Shown here: piece after piece, positions 34,897 to 43,275 of the stretch
Layout of the letters: each line of letters opens with the position of its first letter
Numbering within the stretch: the first letter of the stretch is position 1
Assembly (NCBI RefSeq): GCF_004216575.1
Contig: NZ_SGWW01000004.1
Coordinates: 93,980-157,979, forward strand
DNA from: Microcella putealis
GTDB lineage: Bacteria; Actinomycetota; Actinomycetes; Actinomycetales; Microbacteriaceae
Length of the DNA: 64,000 nt
Reading direction: 5' to 3'
The notes under the pieces: model-generated
Told to the model about the DNA's origin: nothing
The model's database searches: none
What the model saw: the letters and a program-made list of their open reading frames with translations, nothing else
Position numbers and translations under genes: made by a program

Positions 34897-35663
34897 TCGG
34901 CGGCGGCCGAGGCGGGGCTGGCGGAGCGCGCACGGCGACGCTTCGCAACGGATGCGCGGATCGCCGCGTCGAGCGGCTTGCGGCCGCGATGCATCGCGAC
35001 GACACCGGCGGTGAGATTGCGGTAGGCGACGCGCGTGAATCCGGCGGCGCGCATCCACGTGCAGAGGGTCGCCTGGTCGGGCCAGTCGGCGATCGACTCG
35101 AACAGGTACTCGTACGCGTCGGCGTTCGAGCTCGCGACCTTCGCGATGTGCGGCATCACGTGCTTGAGGTACGCGTGGTAGCCGCGACGCAGCAGACCGA
35201 CCGGCGGCTTCGAGAACTCGGTGATGACGATGCGGCCGCCGGGCTTCGTCACCCGGTACATCTCGGCGAGCGCCTTCTGCGGGTTCTGCACGTTGCGCAG
35301 ACCGAAGCTGATGGTGACGGCGTCAAACTCGTCGTCGCCGAAGGGCAACTGTTCGGCGTCGCCGACGACGAACTCGAGCTGCGGGTGGCGGCGACGGCCC
35401 TCGGCGACCATGCCCTCCGAGAAGTCGACGCCGACGACGGTCACGCCGGTCTTCGAGAAGGCGACCGAACTGGTACCCGTGCCCGCGGCGATGTCGAGGA
35501 TGCGCTCACCCGGCTGGGGGTCGACGGCCTTCACGGTGGCGACGCGCCAGAGTGCCGAATTGCCGACAGAGAGGATGGCGTTCGCGCGGTCGTACCGCGG
35601 CGCCACGTCGTCAAACATGGCGGCGACGACACTCGGCTGCTTGCTCAAATCTGCCTTCGACAC
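34893..35663 (-). CDS. menG: Demethylmenaquinone methyltransferase
   Basis: 256 aa (UbiE/MenG). The SAM-binding motif I is ILDIAAGTGTSSVAF; VAPRYDRANAILS and ITISFGLRNVQNPQKAL are family signatures. It makes the last step of menaquinone synthesis, C-methylation of demethylmenaquinone, at the membrane face. GTG 35663 has TAGACT 6 nt upstream (35670-35675), so it is probably leaderless. It is divergent from menF and coupled to the isoprenyl synthase behind it. Confidence 0.95.
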   Translation of the reverse strand: MSKADLSKQPSVVAAMFDDVAPRYDRANAILSVGNSALWRVATVKAVDPQPGERILDIAAGTGTSSVAFSKTGVTVVGVDFSEGMVAEGRRRHPQLEFVVGDAEQLPFGDDEFDAVTISFGLRNVQNPQKALAEMYRVTKPGGRIVITEFSKPPVGLLRRGYHAYLKHVMPHIAKVASSNADAYEYLFESIADWPDQATLCTWMRAAGFTRVAYRNLTAGVVAMHRGRKPLDAAIRASVAKRRRARSASPASAAAE

Positions 35664-35669
35664 AGCCCG

Positions 35670-35742
35670 AGTCTAGTGAGTGCTCACCCGAGGTTCGCCG
35701 TGAGCGGGCTGGGGAGCACCGGTGCGCGAGTAGCCTCATCTG
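35670..35742. promoter_or_regulatory. Divergent leaderless promoters of menG and menF
   Basis: Minus-strand TAGACT at 35670-35675 (6 nt before menG GTG) and plus-strand TAGCCT at 35731-35736 (6 nt before menF GTG at 35743). The 55 nt between the boxes must hold both -35 regions. Confidence 0.6.
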
Positions 35743-37035
35743 GTGACCTCGACGCCCTCCCCCGCCGTACGGGTGCGCGCCGTGACGACCGTGGTGTCGG
35801 TCGACGGCCCGCTGCTGCGGTTCGCCGATCCGGCGCATCCGCTCGCTGCGCTGCGCCGCGGCGACGGTATCGTCGGCATCGGTGAGGTCTGGCGCGGCGA
35901 GTTCCGCGGTGCGAGCAGGTTCGCGGATGCGGCGCTCGCCTGGCGCGCGATCGCGGCGGCCGCCGACGTGGTTGATCCGGTGCACCGCGCCGGCTCGGGT
36001 CTCGTGGCCTTCGGCAGCTTCGCGTTCGCCGACGCCTCCGCCTCGTCGAGCGTGCTCGTCGTGCCCGAGACGATCGTCGGGCGGCGCGACGGGGTGGCGT
36101 GGGTGACGCGGGCCAGCGTTGTCGGGGACGGGGCGGACGCCGCGACGTCGGGGGGCGCGGCGGCAGGCGCTGGGCACAAGGGCGCTGAGCTTCCGCCCGC
36201 GACCGAGATCGGCGAGCGCCCGCGGGCGACCCTGGCGGCGGCGACCCTCAGCCGCGACGACTTCGTGGCTACGGTCGGGCGGGCCGTCGAGCGCATTCGG
36301 GCCGGTGACGTCGAGAAGGTGGTCATTGCGCGCGACGCGACCGCGAGCATCCCCGCCGACGCCGACCGCCGCGCGATCGTGACCGAACTCGCCGAGGCCT
36401 ACCCCGACACGCTCGCCTTCGCGGTCGACGGGCTGATCGGGGCGAGCCCCGAAACGCTCGTGAGCGTGCACGCCCGCGAGGCGAGCGCCCGCGTCTTGGC
36501 CGGGTCGACCGCGCGCGGCGCTGATGCCGCCGAAGATGCGGCGGCCGCGACCCGGCTCGCGACCAGTCAGAAAGACCTCGACGAGCACGAGTTCGCGGTG
36601 CAGAGCGTGCTGCGCGCGCTGCGTCCGCACGTGACCGCCGTCACCGCGAGTGAGGCGCCGTTCACGCTGAAGTTGCCGAACCTGTGGCACCTCGCGACCG
36701 ACGTCGAGCTCGAGCTCGCCGAAGACTCGAGCGGCCTCGACCTTGTTGCAGCCCTGCACCCGACGGCGGCCGTCGCCGGCTCGCCCACCGACGCGGCGCT
36801 GGCCCTCATCGCCGAGCTCGAGCCGTTCGACCGCGGCCGCTACGCGGGCCCGGTCGGCTGGATCGACCAGGACGGTGACGGCGAGTGGGTCATCGCGCTG
36901 CGCTGCGCGCGCATCGATGATGACGGCATGCTCGTGGCGCACGCCGGCGCCGGCATCGTCATCGACTCTGACCCTGTCGCGGAGCTCGCCGAGACGCGGA
37001 TGAAGTTTCGGCCGATCGCCGACGCGCTGCGGTAG
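35743..37035 (+). CDS. menF: Isochorismate synthase
   Basis: 430 aa, chorismate-binding domain. KVVIARDATA, LAGSTARGAD, LHPTAAVAGSPTDAAL and GRYAGPVGWID are the conserved active-site segments. It converts chorismate to isochorismate, the entry step to menaquinone or siderophores; the surrounding men genes favour menaquinone. Start GTG 35743, leaderless. Convergent with the PPK2 gene, 37 nt apart, with no obvious terminator. Confidence 0.93.
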   Translation: MTSTPSPAVRVRAVTTVVSVDGPLLRFADPAHPLAALRRGDGIVGIGEVWRGEFRGASRFADAALAWRAIAAAADVVDPVHRAGSGLVAFGSFAFADASASSSVLVVPETIVGRRDGVAWVTRASVVGDGADAATSGGAAAGAGHKGAELPPATEIGERPRATLAAATLSRDDFVATVGRAVERIRAGDVEKVVIARDATASIPADADRRAIVTELAEAYPDTLAFAVDGLIGASPETLVSVHAREASARVLAGSTARGADAAEDAAAATRLATSQKDLDEHEFAVQSVLRALRPHVTAVTASEAPFTLKLPNLWHLATDVELELAEDSSGLDLVAALHPTAAVAGSPTDAALALIAELEPFDRGRYAGPVGWIDQDGDGEWVIALRCARIDDDGMLVAHAGAGIVIDSDPVAELAETRMKFRPIADALR

Positions 37036-37072
37036 CGAAGCTCAGCACACAGACGCTCCGCCGCCCGGCCGC

Positions 37073-37897
37073 TCAACTCTGCGCGAGCCGCGCCTTTTCG
37101 GCCTCGACGTCGTAGGTCGCGGCGGGCCACTGCGGGTCGATGCGCTCGAGCGCGTCGGTCAGCAGCGACTGCACCGCGAGCCGCGCAAACCACTTCCGAT
37201 TCGCCGGAACGATGTACCAGGGTGCCTCGTCGATCGAGGTGCGCTGGATCGCGGTCTCGTAGGCGCGCTGGTAGTCGGGCCACAGCATCCGCTCATCGAC
37301 GTCGCCCGGGTTGTACTTCCAGTGTTTGTCGGGGCGGTTGAGACGCTCGGCAAGACGCGCCTGCTGCTCGTCGTGCGAGACGTGCAGCATGACCTTGACG
37401 ACACTGATGCCCGTGCGCACGAGCCGCCGCTCGAACTCAACGATGTCGGCGTAGCGCTGCTCGATCTCGTCGGCCGGGGCCAACTGCCGCACGCGGCCGA
37501 TGAGCACGTCTTCGTAGTGCGAGCGGTCGAAAACGCCGATGCGGCCGACCGGCGGCAGCTCGCGTTCGATGCGCCAGAGAAAGTGGTGGCTGAGCTCGTG
37601 CGCGGTGGGGCGCTTGAAGGTCGCGAGGTGCACGCCCTGCGGGTCGACCGAGCCCACGACGTGGCGCACGATGCCGCCCTTGCCGGCCGAGTCCATGCCC
37701 TGCAGCACGAGCAGCACGCGTCGGCGCTCCCCCGCGGTGCTGGCCGCGAACAGGCGCTCTTGCAGGGCGCTGAGGTGATCGACACCTGCGGCGAGCGCCT
37801 CCTGGCCGGCCGCCTTGTCGCCGTCGAAGCCGGGTGTCGCGTTCGGGTCGCGGTCGGCGAGGCGAGTCAGGGCGTCGGCGCGCAGCAGTTCGATCAT
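37073..37897 (-). CDS. Polyphosphate kinase 2 family phosphotransferase
   Basis: 274 aa. Walker A is LQGMDSAGKGG, Walker B region FDRSHYEDVLIGRV, followed by the lid with HVSHDEQQARLAERL. Fits the PPK2 polyphosphate:nucleotide phosphotransferases, which use polyphosphate to phosphorylate AMP, ADP or GDP. Subclass is not clear from motifs alone. ATG 37897 has TAGCGT 7 nt upstream (37905-37910), so leaderless. Upstream open frame is rejected. Confidence 0.92.
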   Translation of the reverse strand: MIELLRADALTRLADRDPNATPGFDGDKAAGQEALAAGVDHLSALQERLFAASTAGERRRVLLVLQGMDSAGKGGIVRHVVGSVDPQGVHLATFKRPTAHELSHHFLWRIERELPPVGRIGVFDRSHYEDVLIGRVRQLAPADEIEQRYADIVEFERRLVRTGISVVKVMLHVSHDEQQARLAERLNRPDKHWKYNPGDVDERMLWPDYQRAYETAIQRTSIDEAPWYIVPANRKWFARLAVQSLLTDALERIDPQWPAATYDVEAEKARLAQS

Positions 37898-38002
37898 GCG
37901 TGCGACGCTACGCGGCCGGGTGTCTCGCGTCGAGGGCGTTGTCGGCGGCGCGCCTGCACTGCCAGGATTCACCCACGCAGCCCCTGGCCTGAAGGAGAAG
38001 CA

Positions 38003-38854
38003 GTGCGTGACACAGACCCCCTCGAGCAGGCGCTCGATCAGAGCAGCGCGCTCGCTGATCGCGAGGCGCTCACGGGCCTGTCCGCCGCCGAGCTGGAGCA
38101 CACGGTGAGCACGCTGCGGCGGACGACGAGCACCCTGATCGGCGTGCTCGGGATCGCAGCAGCTGGTGCCCTGGGGCTGAGCTGGGGCGGGTTGCCGGCC
38201 GTGGCGGAACCCGCGGCCTGGTGGTGGGGGCCGCTGGTGCTCATCGTCGCGGCGCTAGCGGGGGTCGCATCGCTCGCGATTCCCGGTGCGCTGGCCACGC
38301 AGCTGGCCCTTGCGGGCCGAACCCGCGCCTTCTGGTTCGTGAGCAGTGTGCTCACCTGGGGGCTCCGCTTCGGATTCCTGGCATCGATCGCCGCACTGGT
38401 CGATCGCCAGTGGGCCATCGTGGCGCTCGCCACCCTGGGTCTCGTCATGGCCGAGCGTCTGAGCGTGTCGGTGAATGAGCGATTGCTGCTCACCGCACTC
38501 ACGACGACGACGGGCGGCCGTCGAAATCTGACGTCGGCGAACATCGCCGAGCTCGTGCGCTACCGGCAGGCCCTCGGCATCACCGGCCCCGCCTCGGTGT
38601 CGGGGCTATCGGGAGCCACGCTGAACGCGGCGAGCGTGGGCTACGCGGTGTCCGGACTCGGCCTCGGGGTTATCGCCGCCACCGTTCCGGCGCTCGGCGT
38701 GGCCGCGGTCGCCATCGCGAGCGCGATCGAGTGGAACGAGCTTGCGCTGCTGCGCAGCGGCGACGATCGCGTCTATGTGCGCAAGCAGCTGGCGACGGCC
38801 TCGCTCATCGCGCTGCTCGCCGCCCTCGGATGGGCGGCCACGGCAACGCTCTAG
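38003..38854 (+). CDS. Multi-pass membrane protein, unknown
   Basis: 283 aa from GTG 38003, with GAAGGAGAAG as a good ribosome-binding site. A soluble N-terminal stretch of about 40 residues ends in a short helix (LSAAELEHTVSTLRRT). It is followed by about six hydrophobic helices near 43-62, 73-97, 108-129, 134-150, 209-246 (two) and 266-283. No family is recognised. It is convergent with a second small membrane protein gene that overlaps its last 4 nt. Confidence 0.75.
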   Translation: MRDTDPLEQALDQSSALADREALTGLSAAELEHTVSTLRRTTSTLIGVLGIAAAGALGLSWGGLPAVAEPAAWWWGPLVLIVAALAGVASLAIPGALATQLALAGRTRAFWFVSSVLTWGLRFGFLASIAALVDRQWAIVALATLGLVMAERLSVSVNERLLLTALTTTTGGRRNLTSANIAELVRYRQALGITGPASVSGLSGATLNAASVGYAVSGLGLGVIAATVPALGVAAVAIASAIEWNELALLRSGDDRVYVRKQLATASLIALLAALGWAATATL

Positions 38855-39138
38855 CCGCGATCGGCGGGCGTGTGCTCGATGTGGCCCGGCTCTTTCGCGC
38901 GACGAAAAGCGGTTCGGATGCCGATGATGATCAGCAGCAGCACGCACATCGCAGCGGTGAGCGGCATCGCGGCGAGGGACCCGTATGCCACGGCTGCCGG
39001 CCAGTTGTTGTCTGCAGTGGTGCCCGGCCAGAACTCCACACCGTTTGCCCGGTAGATGCCGGTAATGACCACGACGATCGTGTAGGCCACGACCGACAAG
39101 CCGAAGAGCGCGGCTGTGCCTGCAAGTAGCTTCGTCAT
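38851..39138 (-). CDS. Small two-helix membrane protein, unknown
   Basis: 95 aa from ATG 39138 with CAGGG just upstream. Helices near 8-28 (LFGLSVVAYTIVVVITG) and 52-74 (AMPLTAAMCVLLLIIIG), with a basic segment after the second. No family recognised. The 117 nt before it, up to the stop of the next gene upstream, contain no gene. Confidence 0.65.
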   Translation of the reverse strand: MTKLLAGTAALFGLSVVAYTIVVVITGIYRANGVEFWPGTTADNNWPAAVAYGSLAAMPLTAAMCVLLLIIIGIRTAFRRAKEPGHIEHTPADRG

Positions 39139-39255
39139 TACCCTGCGATTCGAATCGTCATGGACGACATCAGTGCTTTCGTGTCGACCTTCCCTCAGCA
39201 ACGAGGCTATGCCATGGTTGGTGCCGCCCCACGGTAACGGGGTTCGCGTCGAGGC

Positions 39256-39747
39256 TTACGCAAAGCGATCGGGAGGCGCGTGGTCCTCAACCAGATCAAC
39301 GATTACGCCTGTGGGCCACGGGTGCTGATCGAGTGACACATCGGCACGCGTCAGCGAACCTCGCGCGGAGAACGTGATCTCGGCGCGATCAGCGTGCCGC
39401 GTGATGTCGGCGATGCGAACACCGGGCCAGAGATCAGGCACAACGTGGCGGCCGTAGCTCCCAATGTCGAGCAGCAGGCTCGCCCAGTGGGCATCGGCGT
39501 CGCCTTCGGGCCACACGTATGGATGCTCCGGCTCGGGCGCGTCGGCGAGAGACGGGTCGAGCGGGACGACAAGCTCGCGGAGGCTCGCGGGCGCGGGCAC
39601 CTCGACAACCGCGCCATCGACCGTGATCGCGATGCGCGCATCCTCGAATCGGAGCGCGGTCACGCGCGAACGGAAAGACGGCTGAGCGGCGAGGAGGCGA
39701 CCCACCGCGAGCGCGGCGTCAAACGCCACATCGACGGCCTCACTCAT
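39256..39747 (-). CDS. Hypothetical protein, 163 aa
   Basis: Starts at ATG 39747 inside the last bases of menD (8-nt overlap), so it is translated with menD. Acidic soluble protein beginning MSEAVDVAFDAALAVG, with YVWPEGDADAHWASLLLDIG in the middle. No transmembrane helix, no motif I can name. Its coupling to menD suggests co-expression only. Confidence 0.65.
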   Translation of the reverse strand: MSEAVDVAFDAALAVGRLLAAQPSFRSRVTALRFEDARIAITVDGAVVEVPAPASLRELVVPLDPSLADAPEPEHPYVWPEGDADAHWASLLLDIGSYGRHVVPDLWPGVRIADITRHADRAEITFSARGSLTRADVSLDQHPWPTGVIVDLVEDHAPPDRFA

Positions 39748-41497
39748 CGTCGAGGGGTACTTCGACGACGAGCAGGGGCTCGGGGGCGGTGAGGGCGTCG
39801 TCGAGGTCGGCGCGGGTCGACGCCTTCCGGTACGCCCAGCCGCCGGCCTTGGCGAGTGCCTCGATGTCGACCGCGTGCGGGGTTCGCATGACCTTCGCGT
39901 AGTCGTCGGGGTTCGCTGTTGCGGCCACCTCGAGTTGGTCGAAGATCGTGCCGCCGCGGTCGTTGCCGACGAACAGGTGCACGCGCACGCCCTCGGGGAG
40001 GGGCGCAAGCAGGGCGCCGGCGTCGTGAATCAGCGCGAGGTCGCCGAGCAGCACGCGGGTCGTGCCGGCCTGCGGCGCGGTGTCGCGGGCGGCGAGGGCG
40101 ATGCCCGTCGCGGTCGCGATCGTGCCGTCGATGCCGGCGAGCCCACGGTTCGCGTGCACGCGAATGTTCTTGCCCGACACGATGCGGTCGGCCTCGCGAA
40201 TGAGACGCGACGCGGCGATGACGAGGCGGTCGTGTGGCCAGGTGGATGCCCACACGGCTTTCGCGAGCATCCGCCGGTCGACGCGTTGGCGCAGAATCGC
40301 GGCCTCCGCCTTGGCGAAGGCGAGCCGCACGCTCATGTCGGTCGACGCGGACTGCTCGAGGTCGGGCGCGGGGTCGTCGGGCGCCGTCGACTCGAGCACG
40401 GCGCGGCTCATCGCGACCCAGCCGCCGACCCAGCGGCGCACGGCCTGCGGGTCGGGTTTACCGATGACGCGCACGTCGTCGACGACGCGGGCGCGGCGGC
40501 CCGGGTTGTACGCGTCGGCTCCGGGGGCGCGCACAACGATGACCTCGACGTCGTCGCGCTCGAGCAGGGCGGGAACCTCGCGGCTCAGCGTCGGATGGCC
40601 GAGCACGACCGCGCGACCCACCGCCTCGCCGTGCGGGCCGCGCAGCACCTCGCGGTAGGCGACGACCGCGTGGCGGCCGAACCGGGCGCCGCTCGACACC
40701 TCGGCGATGAGCGGGGCCCCGAGGGCGGCGGCGAGCTCTTCGGCCCGGGCGCCGGCGCCGTGGCCGGCAATGACGACGGTCGCGTCGTCGGGTTCGAGGT
40801 CGATGACGTTCGGGCCGGGGGTGCGCTGCCAGGCGGGGCGCGCATCCATCTCGGACGCGTCGGCGCCGTCGGCGATGGACGCGATGTCGGGGATGCTCGG
40901 CTCGGCCCCGCTGAGCGGCTCACGGTAGGCGAGGTTCAGGTGCACCGGGCCGTCGGCGGCGGCGCGCATGGCGACGGCGGCGAGTTCGCGCATGTCGTCG
41001 GCCTCGCCGGGTGCGCCGGTGGGGGCGTCGACGTCCCAATCGGCGGTGACCATGTCGCCGAAGATGCCGACTTGGTTCGTGGTCTGGTTGGCGCCGATGC
41101 CGCGCAGCTCGCGCGGGCGGTCGGCGGTGAGCAGCACGAGCGGCACGCCCGAGTGGTGCGCCTCGAGCACAGCGGGGTGCAGGTTCGCGACCGCGGTGCC
41201 CGAGGTGCAGATGACGGCGACGGGGCGACCCGACTCGACGGCGAGGCCGAGGGCGGTGAAGCCGGCAACCCGCTCGTCGATGCGCACGTGCACCCGCAGC
41301 AGACCGGCCCGCTCGAGCGCTGCCGCGGCGAGAGCGAGGGCCTGAGAGCGCGAGCCGGGGCTGACGACGACGTCCTCGAGGCCGAGGGCGTGCATCCCGT
41401 GAAGCAGAGCCATGGCCGCCTCGGCGGCCGGGCTCACCGGCGCGATGGAGTGCTCGGCGCTAGCCGGCTGTTCCGGCGCGGGGGGTGTCGTTGTCAT
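39740..41497 (-). CDS. menD: SEPHCHC synthase (2-succinyl-5-enolpyruvyl-6-hydroxy-3-cyclohexene-1-carboxylate synthase)
   Basis: 585 aa, thiamine diphosphate enzyme. VVSPGSRSQALALAA near residues 44-58 and RIDERVAGFTALG are MenD landmarks; ICTSGTAVANLHPAV follows. The ThDP-binding C-terminal domain contains GLAGIDGTIATATG and LLGDLALIHDAGAL. It joins 2-oxoglutarate to isochorismate. The start lies 38 nt inside the upstream PLDc_N gene. Downstream starts before VSPGSRS are possible but less likely because the family has about 20-40 residues before that motif. Confidence 0.95.
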   Translation of the reverse strand: MTTTPPAPEQPASAEHSIAPVSPAAEAAMALLHGMHALGLEDVVVSPGSRSQALALAAAALERAGLLRVHVRIDERVAGFTALGLAVESGRPVAVICTSGTAVANLHPAVLEAHHSGVPLVLLTADRPRELRGIGANQTTNQVGIFGDMVTADWDVDAPTGAPGEADDMRELAAVAMRAAADGPVHLNLAYREPLSGAEPSIPDIASIADGADASEMDARPAWQRTPGPNVIDLEPDDATVVIAGHGAGARAEELAAALGAPLIAEVSSGARFGRHAVVAYREVLRGPHGEAVGRAVVLGHPTLSREVPALLERDDVEVIVVRAPGADAYNPGRRARVVDDVRVIGKPDPQAVRRWVGGWVAMSRAVLESTAPDDPAPDLEQSASTDMSVRLAFAKAEAAILRQRVDRRMLAKAVWASTWPHDRLVIAASRLIREADRIVSGKNIRVHANRGLAGIDGTIATATGIALAARDTAPQAGTTRVLLGDLALIHDAGALLAPLPEGVRVHLFVGNDRGGTIFDQLEVAATANPDDYAKVMRTPHAVDIEALAKAGGWAYRKASTRADLDDALTAPEPLLVVEVPLDDE

Positions 41498-41834
41498 CGT
41501 CGTCTTCCGCCTCGAGGTCGGCCAGCTCTTGCTCGAGGCGGCGCAAACGCTCGTCTTGCTCGGCGCGGCGACGGATCTCCTCCTGGCTGAGCGTGCTCAG
41601 AAAGCTGGGGTCGTCGTCGGGAGCGATCGGGCCGACCGTGCGACGCGGGCCGCGCTTGATCTTGCCGATCGTCAACCACAGCACCCCGCCGATGACGGGC
41701 AACAGCGTGATGATCGCCCACACCGGCTTCGGCACGCCGCGGATGCGCGAGCGCTCGGTCATCAGCACGTCGACAAGCGTGTAAATCGTGAACGCCACAG
41801 CGATCACACCGCCGATGAGGATGACCCGAACCAT
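41460..41834 (-). CDS. PLDc_N domain membrane protein
   Basis: 124 aa from ATG 41834. Two hydrophobic helices (VILIGGVIAVAFTIYTLVD; KPVWAIITLLPVIGGVLW) form the PLD-nuclease N-terminal domain, which occurs alone as a small membrane protein. The tail is acidic (about 40 residues of Glu, Asp and Arg). TACACT 7 nt before the ATG (41842-41847). It precedes menD and overlaps it by 38 nt, so the two are co-transcribed. Confidence 0.85.
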   Translation of the reverse strand: MVRVILIGGVIAVAFTIYTLVDVLMTERSRIRGVPKPVWAIITLLPVIGGVLWLTIGKIKRGPRRTVGPIAPDDDPSFLSTLSQEEIRRRAEQDERLRRLEQELADLEAEDDDDNDTPRAGTAG

Positions 41835-41925
41835 GGTGTGAAGTGTACGCACGGGCGCTGTGCGCGGCGTGAGTGCGCGCCTCACGTCGGATGGATGCCC
41901 CAGCGGGCTTCCCTAGACTGGTCCC

Positions 41926-42288
41926 GTGCGCCCGTGGATCGTTTACAGCCTGCTGCGGTTCGGCATCTTTGCCGCCGTCTTCGCCCTGCTGGCGACCTAC
42001 CTGCGGCTGCCGCTCGAATCGACCGGCATCAACGGCTTCCCCGTCTTCCTGATCGCCGGCCTCGGCGCCGCCCTCATCTCGTTCGCCGTGTCGTACATCT
42101 TCTTCGGCCGCCTGCGCGAAGCGGTGGCGGTCGACGTGGCCGAACGTCGCGCGCGGGCGCAGCGCGGCGAGGTCGACGACGACACCGCCGAAGAGGATGC
42201 GCTCATCGAGGGGGCGCACGGCCCCGATGGCGACGGCCCCGATGGCGACGGCGACGTGGCTGCGGCCCCTCCCGGAGGCTCGCGCTAG
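41926..42288 (+). CDS. DUF4229 domain membrane protein
   Basis: 120 aa, GTG 41926, TAGACT box at 41914-41919 (6-nt gap). Two transmembrane helices (LRFGIFAAVFALLATYL; VFLIAGLGAALISFAVSYI) and an acidic, Asp/Gly-rich tail. The DUF4229 family is typical of actinobacteria next to menaquinone genes; function unknown. Its stop overlaps the menA stop. Confidence 0.85.
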   Translation: MRPWIVYSLLRFGIFAAVFALLATYLRLPLESTGINGFPVFLIAGLGAALISFAVSYIFFGRLREAVAVDVAERRARAQRGEVDDDTAEEDALIEGAHGPDGDGPDGDGDVAAAPPGGSR

Positions 42289-43265
42289 AACGCGATCGCG
42301 GCGCCGAGCGCGACCGCGAACACGAGCGCCGCGAGGCTCGTCAACTGCAGCGCGAGGATCAGCTCGCGCGGTGTGCGCGCCGTGATGACGATGAGGCTCA
42401 CCGGCAGCGTCAGCAGCAGGGCAAAGAAGGCCAGCGGCGCCGCCGGGAACAGAATGATGAACCACACGAGGCCGACGAACGGCAGCGCGAGCAACACCAC
42501 GAAGAGGATGCGCGCGACCCTCGACCCCGTGCGCACCGCGAGCGTGCGCTTGCCGGCGAGCGTGTCTTGCTCGACGTCGCGAATGTTGTTGACGAGCAAG
42601 ATCGCGGCCGCAAACAGTCCGATCATGACGCCGGCGAGCCACGACTCGAACGGCGCCGTGCCCGTCTGAATGAAGGTTGTGCCGACGACGGCAACCGGCC
42701 CGAAGAAGACGAAGGCGACAAGTTCGCCGAGCCCCGCGTATCCGTATGGACGCTTCCCGCCCGTGTAGAACCAGGCGGCGACCAGCGCGACGGCGCCGAC
42801 CGCGATCAGCCACCACAGCTGCGTGAGCACGACGATCGCGAGGCCGGCAGCGGCCGCGAGCGCGAAGAAGACGAGCGCGACGGTCAGCACCGTTCGCGGT
42901 TTCGCGGCGCCCGAGCCGGTGAGGCGGCTGGGGCCGACCCGCACCGCGTCGGTACCGCGCACGCCGTCGCTGTAGTCGTTGGCGTAGTTCACGCCGACCT
43001 GCAGGAAGACCGCAACCGCGAGGGCGAGTCCGGCGAGCGTCGGGTCGAAGGCGGCGAACCAGTAGGCGACGGCGGTACCGAGAATGACCGGGGCGAGCGC
43101 GAGGGTCAGCGTGCGCGGGCGGGCGCCGGCGATCCAGTCGCGGGGCGTCGCGCGGCGGACCGCCGCCGGGTTGCCGCTGCGCTCAGGAGACGCGTGCGGC
43201 TTCTTCTGAGCGCGTGCGTTGCGGGCCGGGGTGCCAGATTTCTTCTTCGCGGGGGTCTTCGCCAC
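42285..43265 (-). CDS. menA: 1,4-dihydroxy-2-naphthoate polyprenyltransferase
   Basis: 326 aa from GTG 43265, UbiA family. A basic N-terminal tail of about 45 residues is followed by about eight transmembrane helices. The two Asp-rich motifs are NYANDYSDGVRGTD and NNIRDVEQDTLAGKRTLA. It attaches the polyprenyl chain to DHNA in the membrane. TAGAAT at 43273-43278 lies 7 nt before the GTG. It is downstream of menE on the same strand. Confidence 0.95.
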   Translation of the reverse strand: MAKTPAKKKSGTPARNARAQKKPHASPERSGNPAAVRRATPRDWIAGARPRTLTLALAPVILGTAVAYWFAAFDPTLAGLALAVAVFLQVGVNYANDYSDGVRGTDAVRVGPSRLTGSGAAKPRTVLTVALVFFALAAAAGLAIVVLTQLWWLIAVGAVALVAAWFYTGGKRPYGYAGLGELVAFVFFGPVAVVGTTFIQTGTAPFESWLAGVMIGLFAAAILLVNNIRDVEQDTLAGKRTLAVRTGSRVARILFVVLLALPFVGLVWFIILFPAAPLAFFALLLTLPVSLIVITARTPRELILALQLTSLAALVFAVALGAAIAF

Positions 43266-43275
43266 GCGCCCGATT

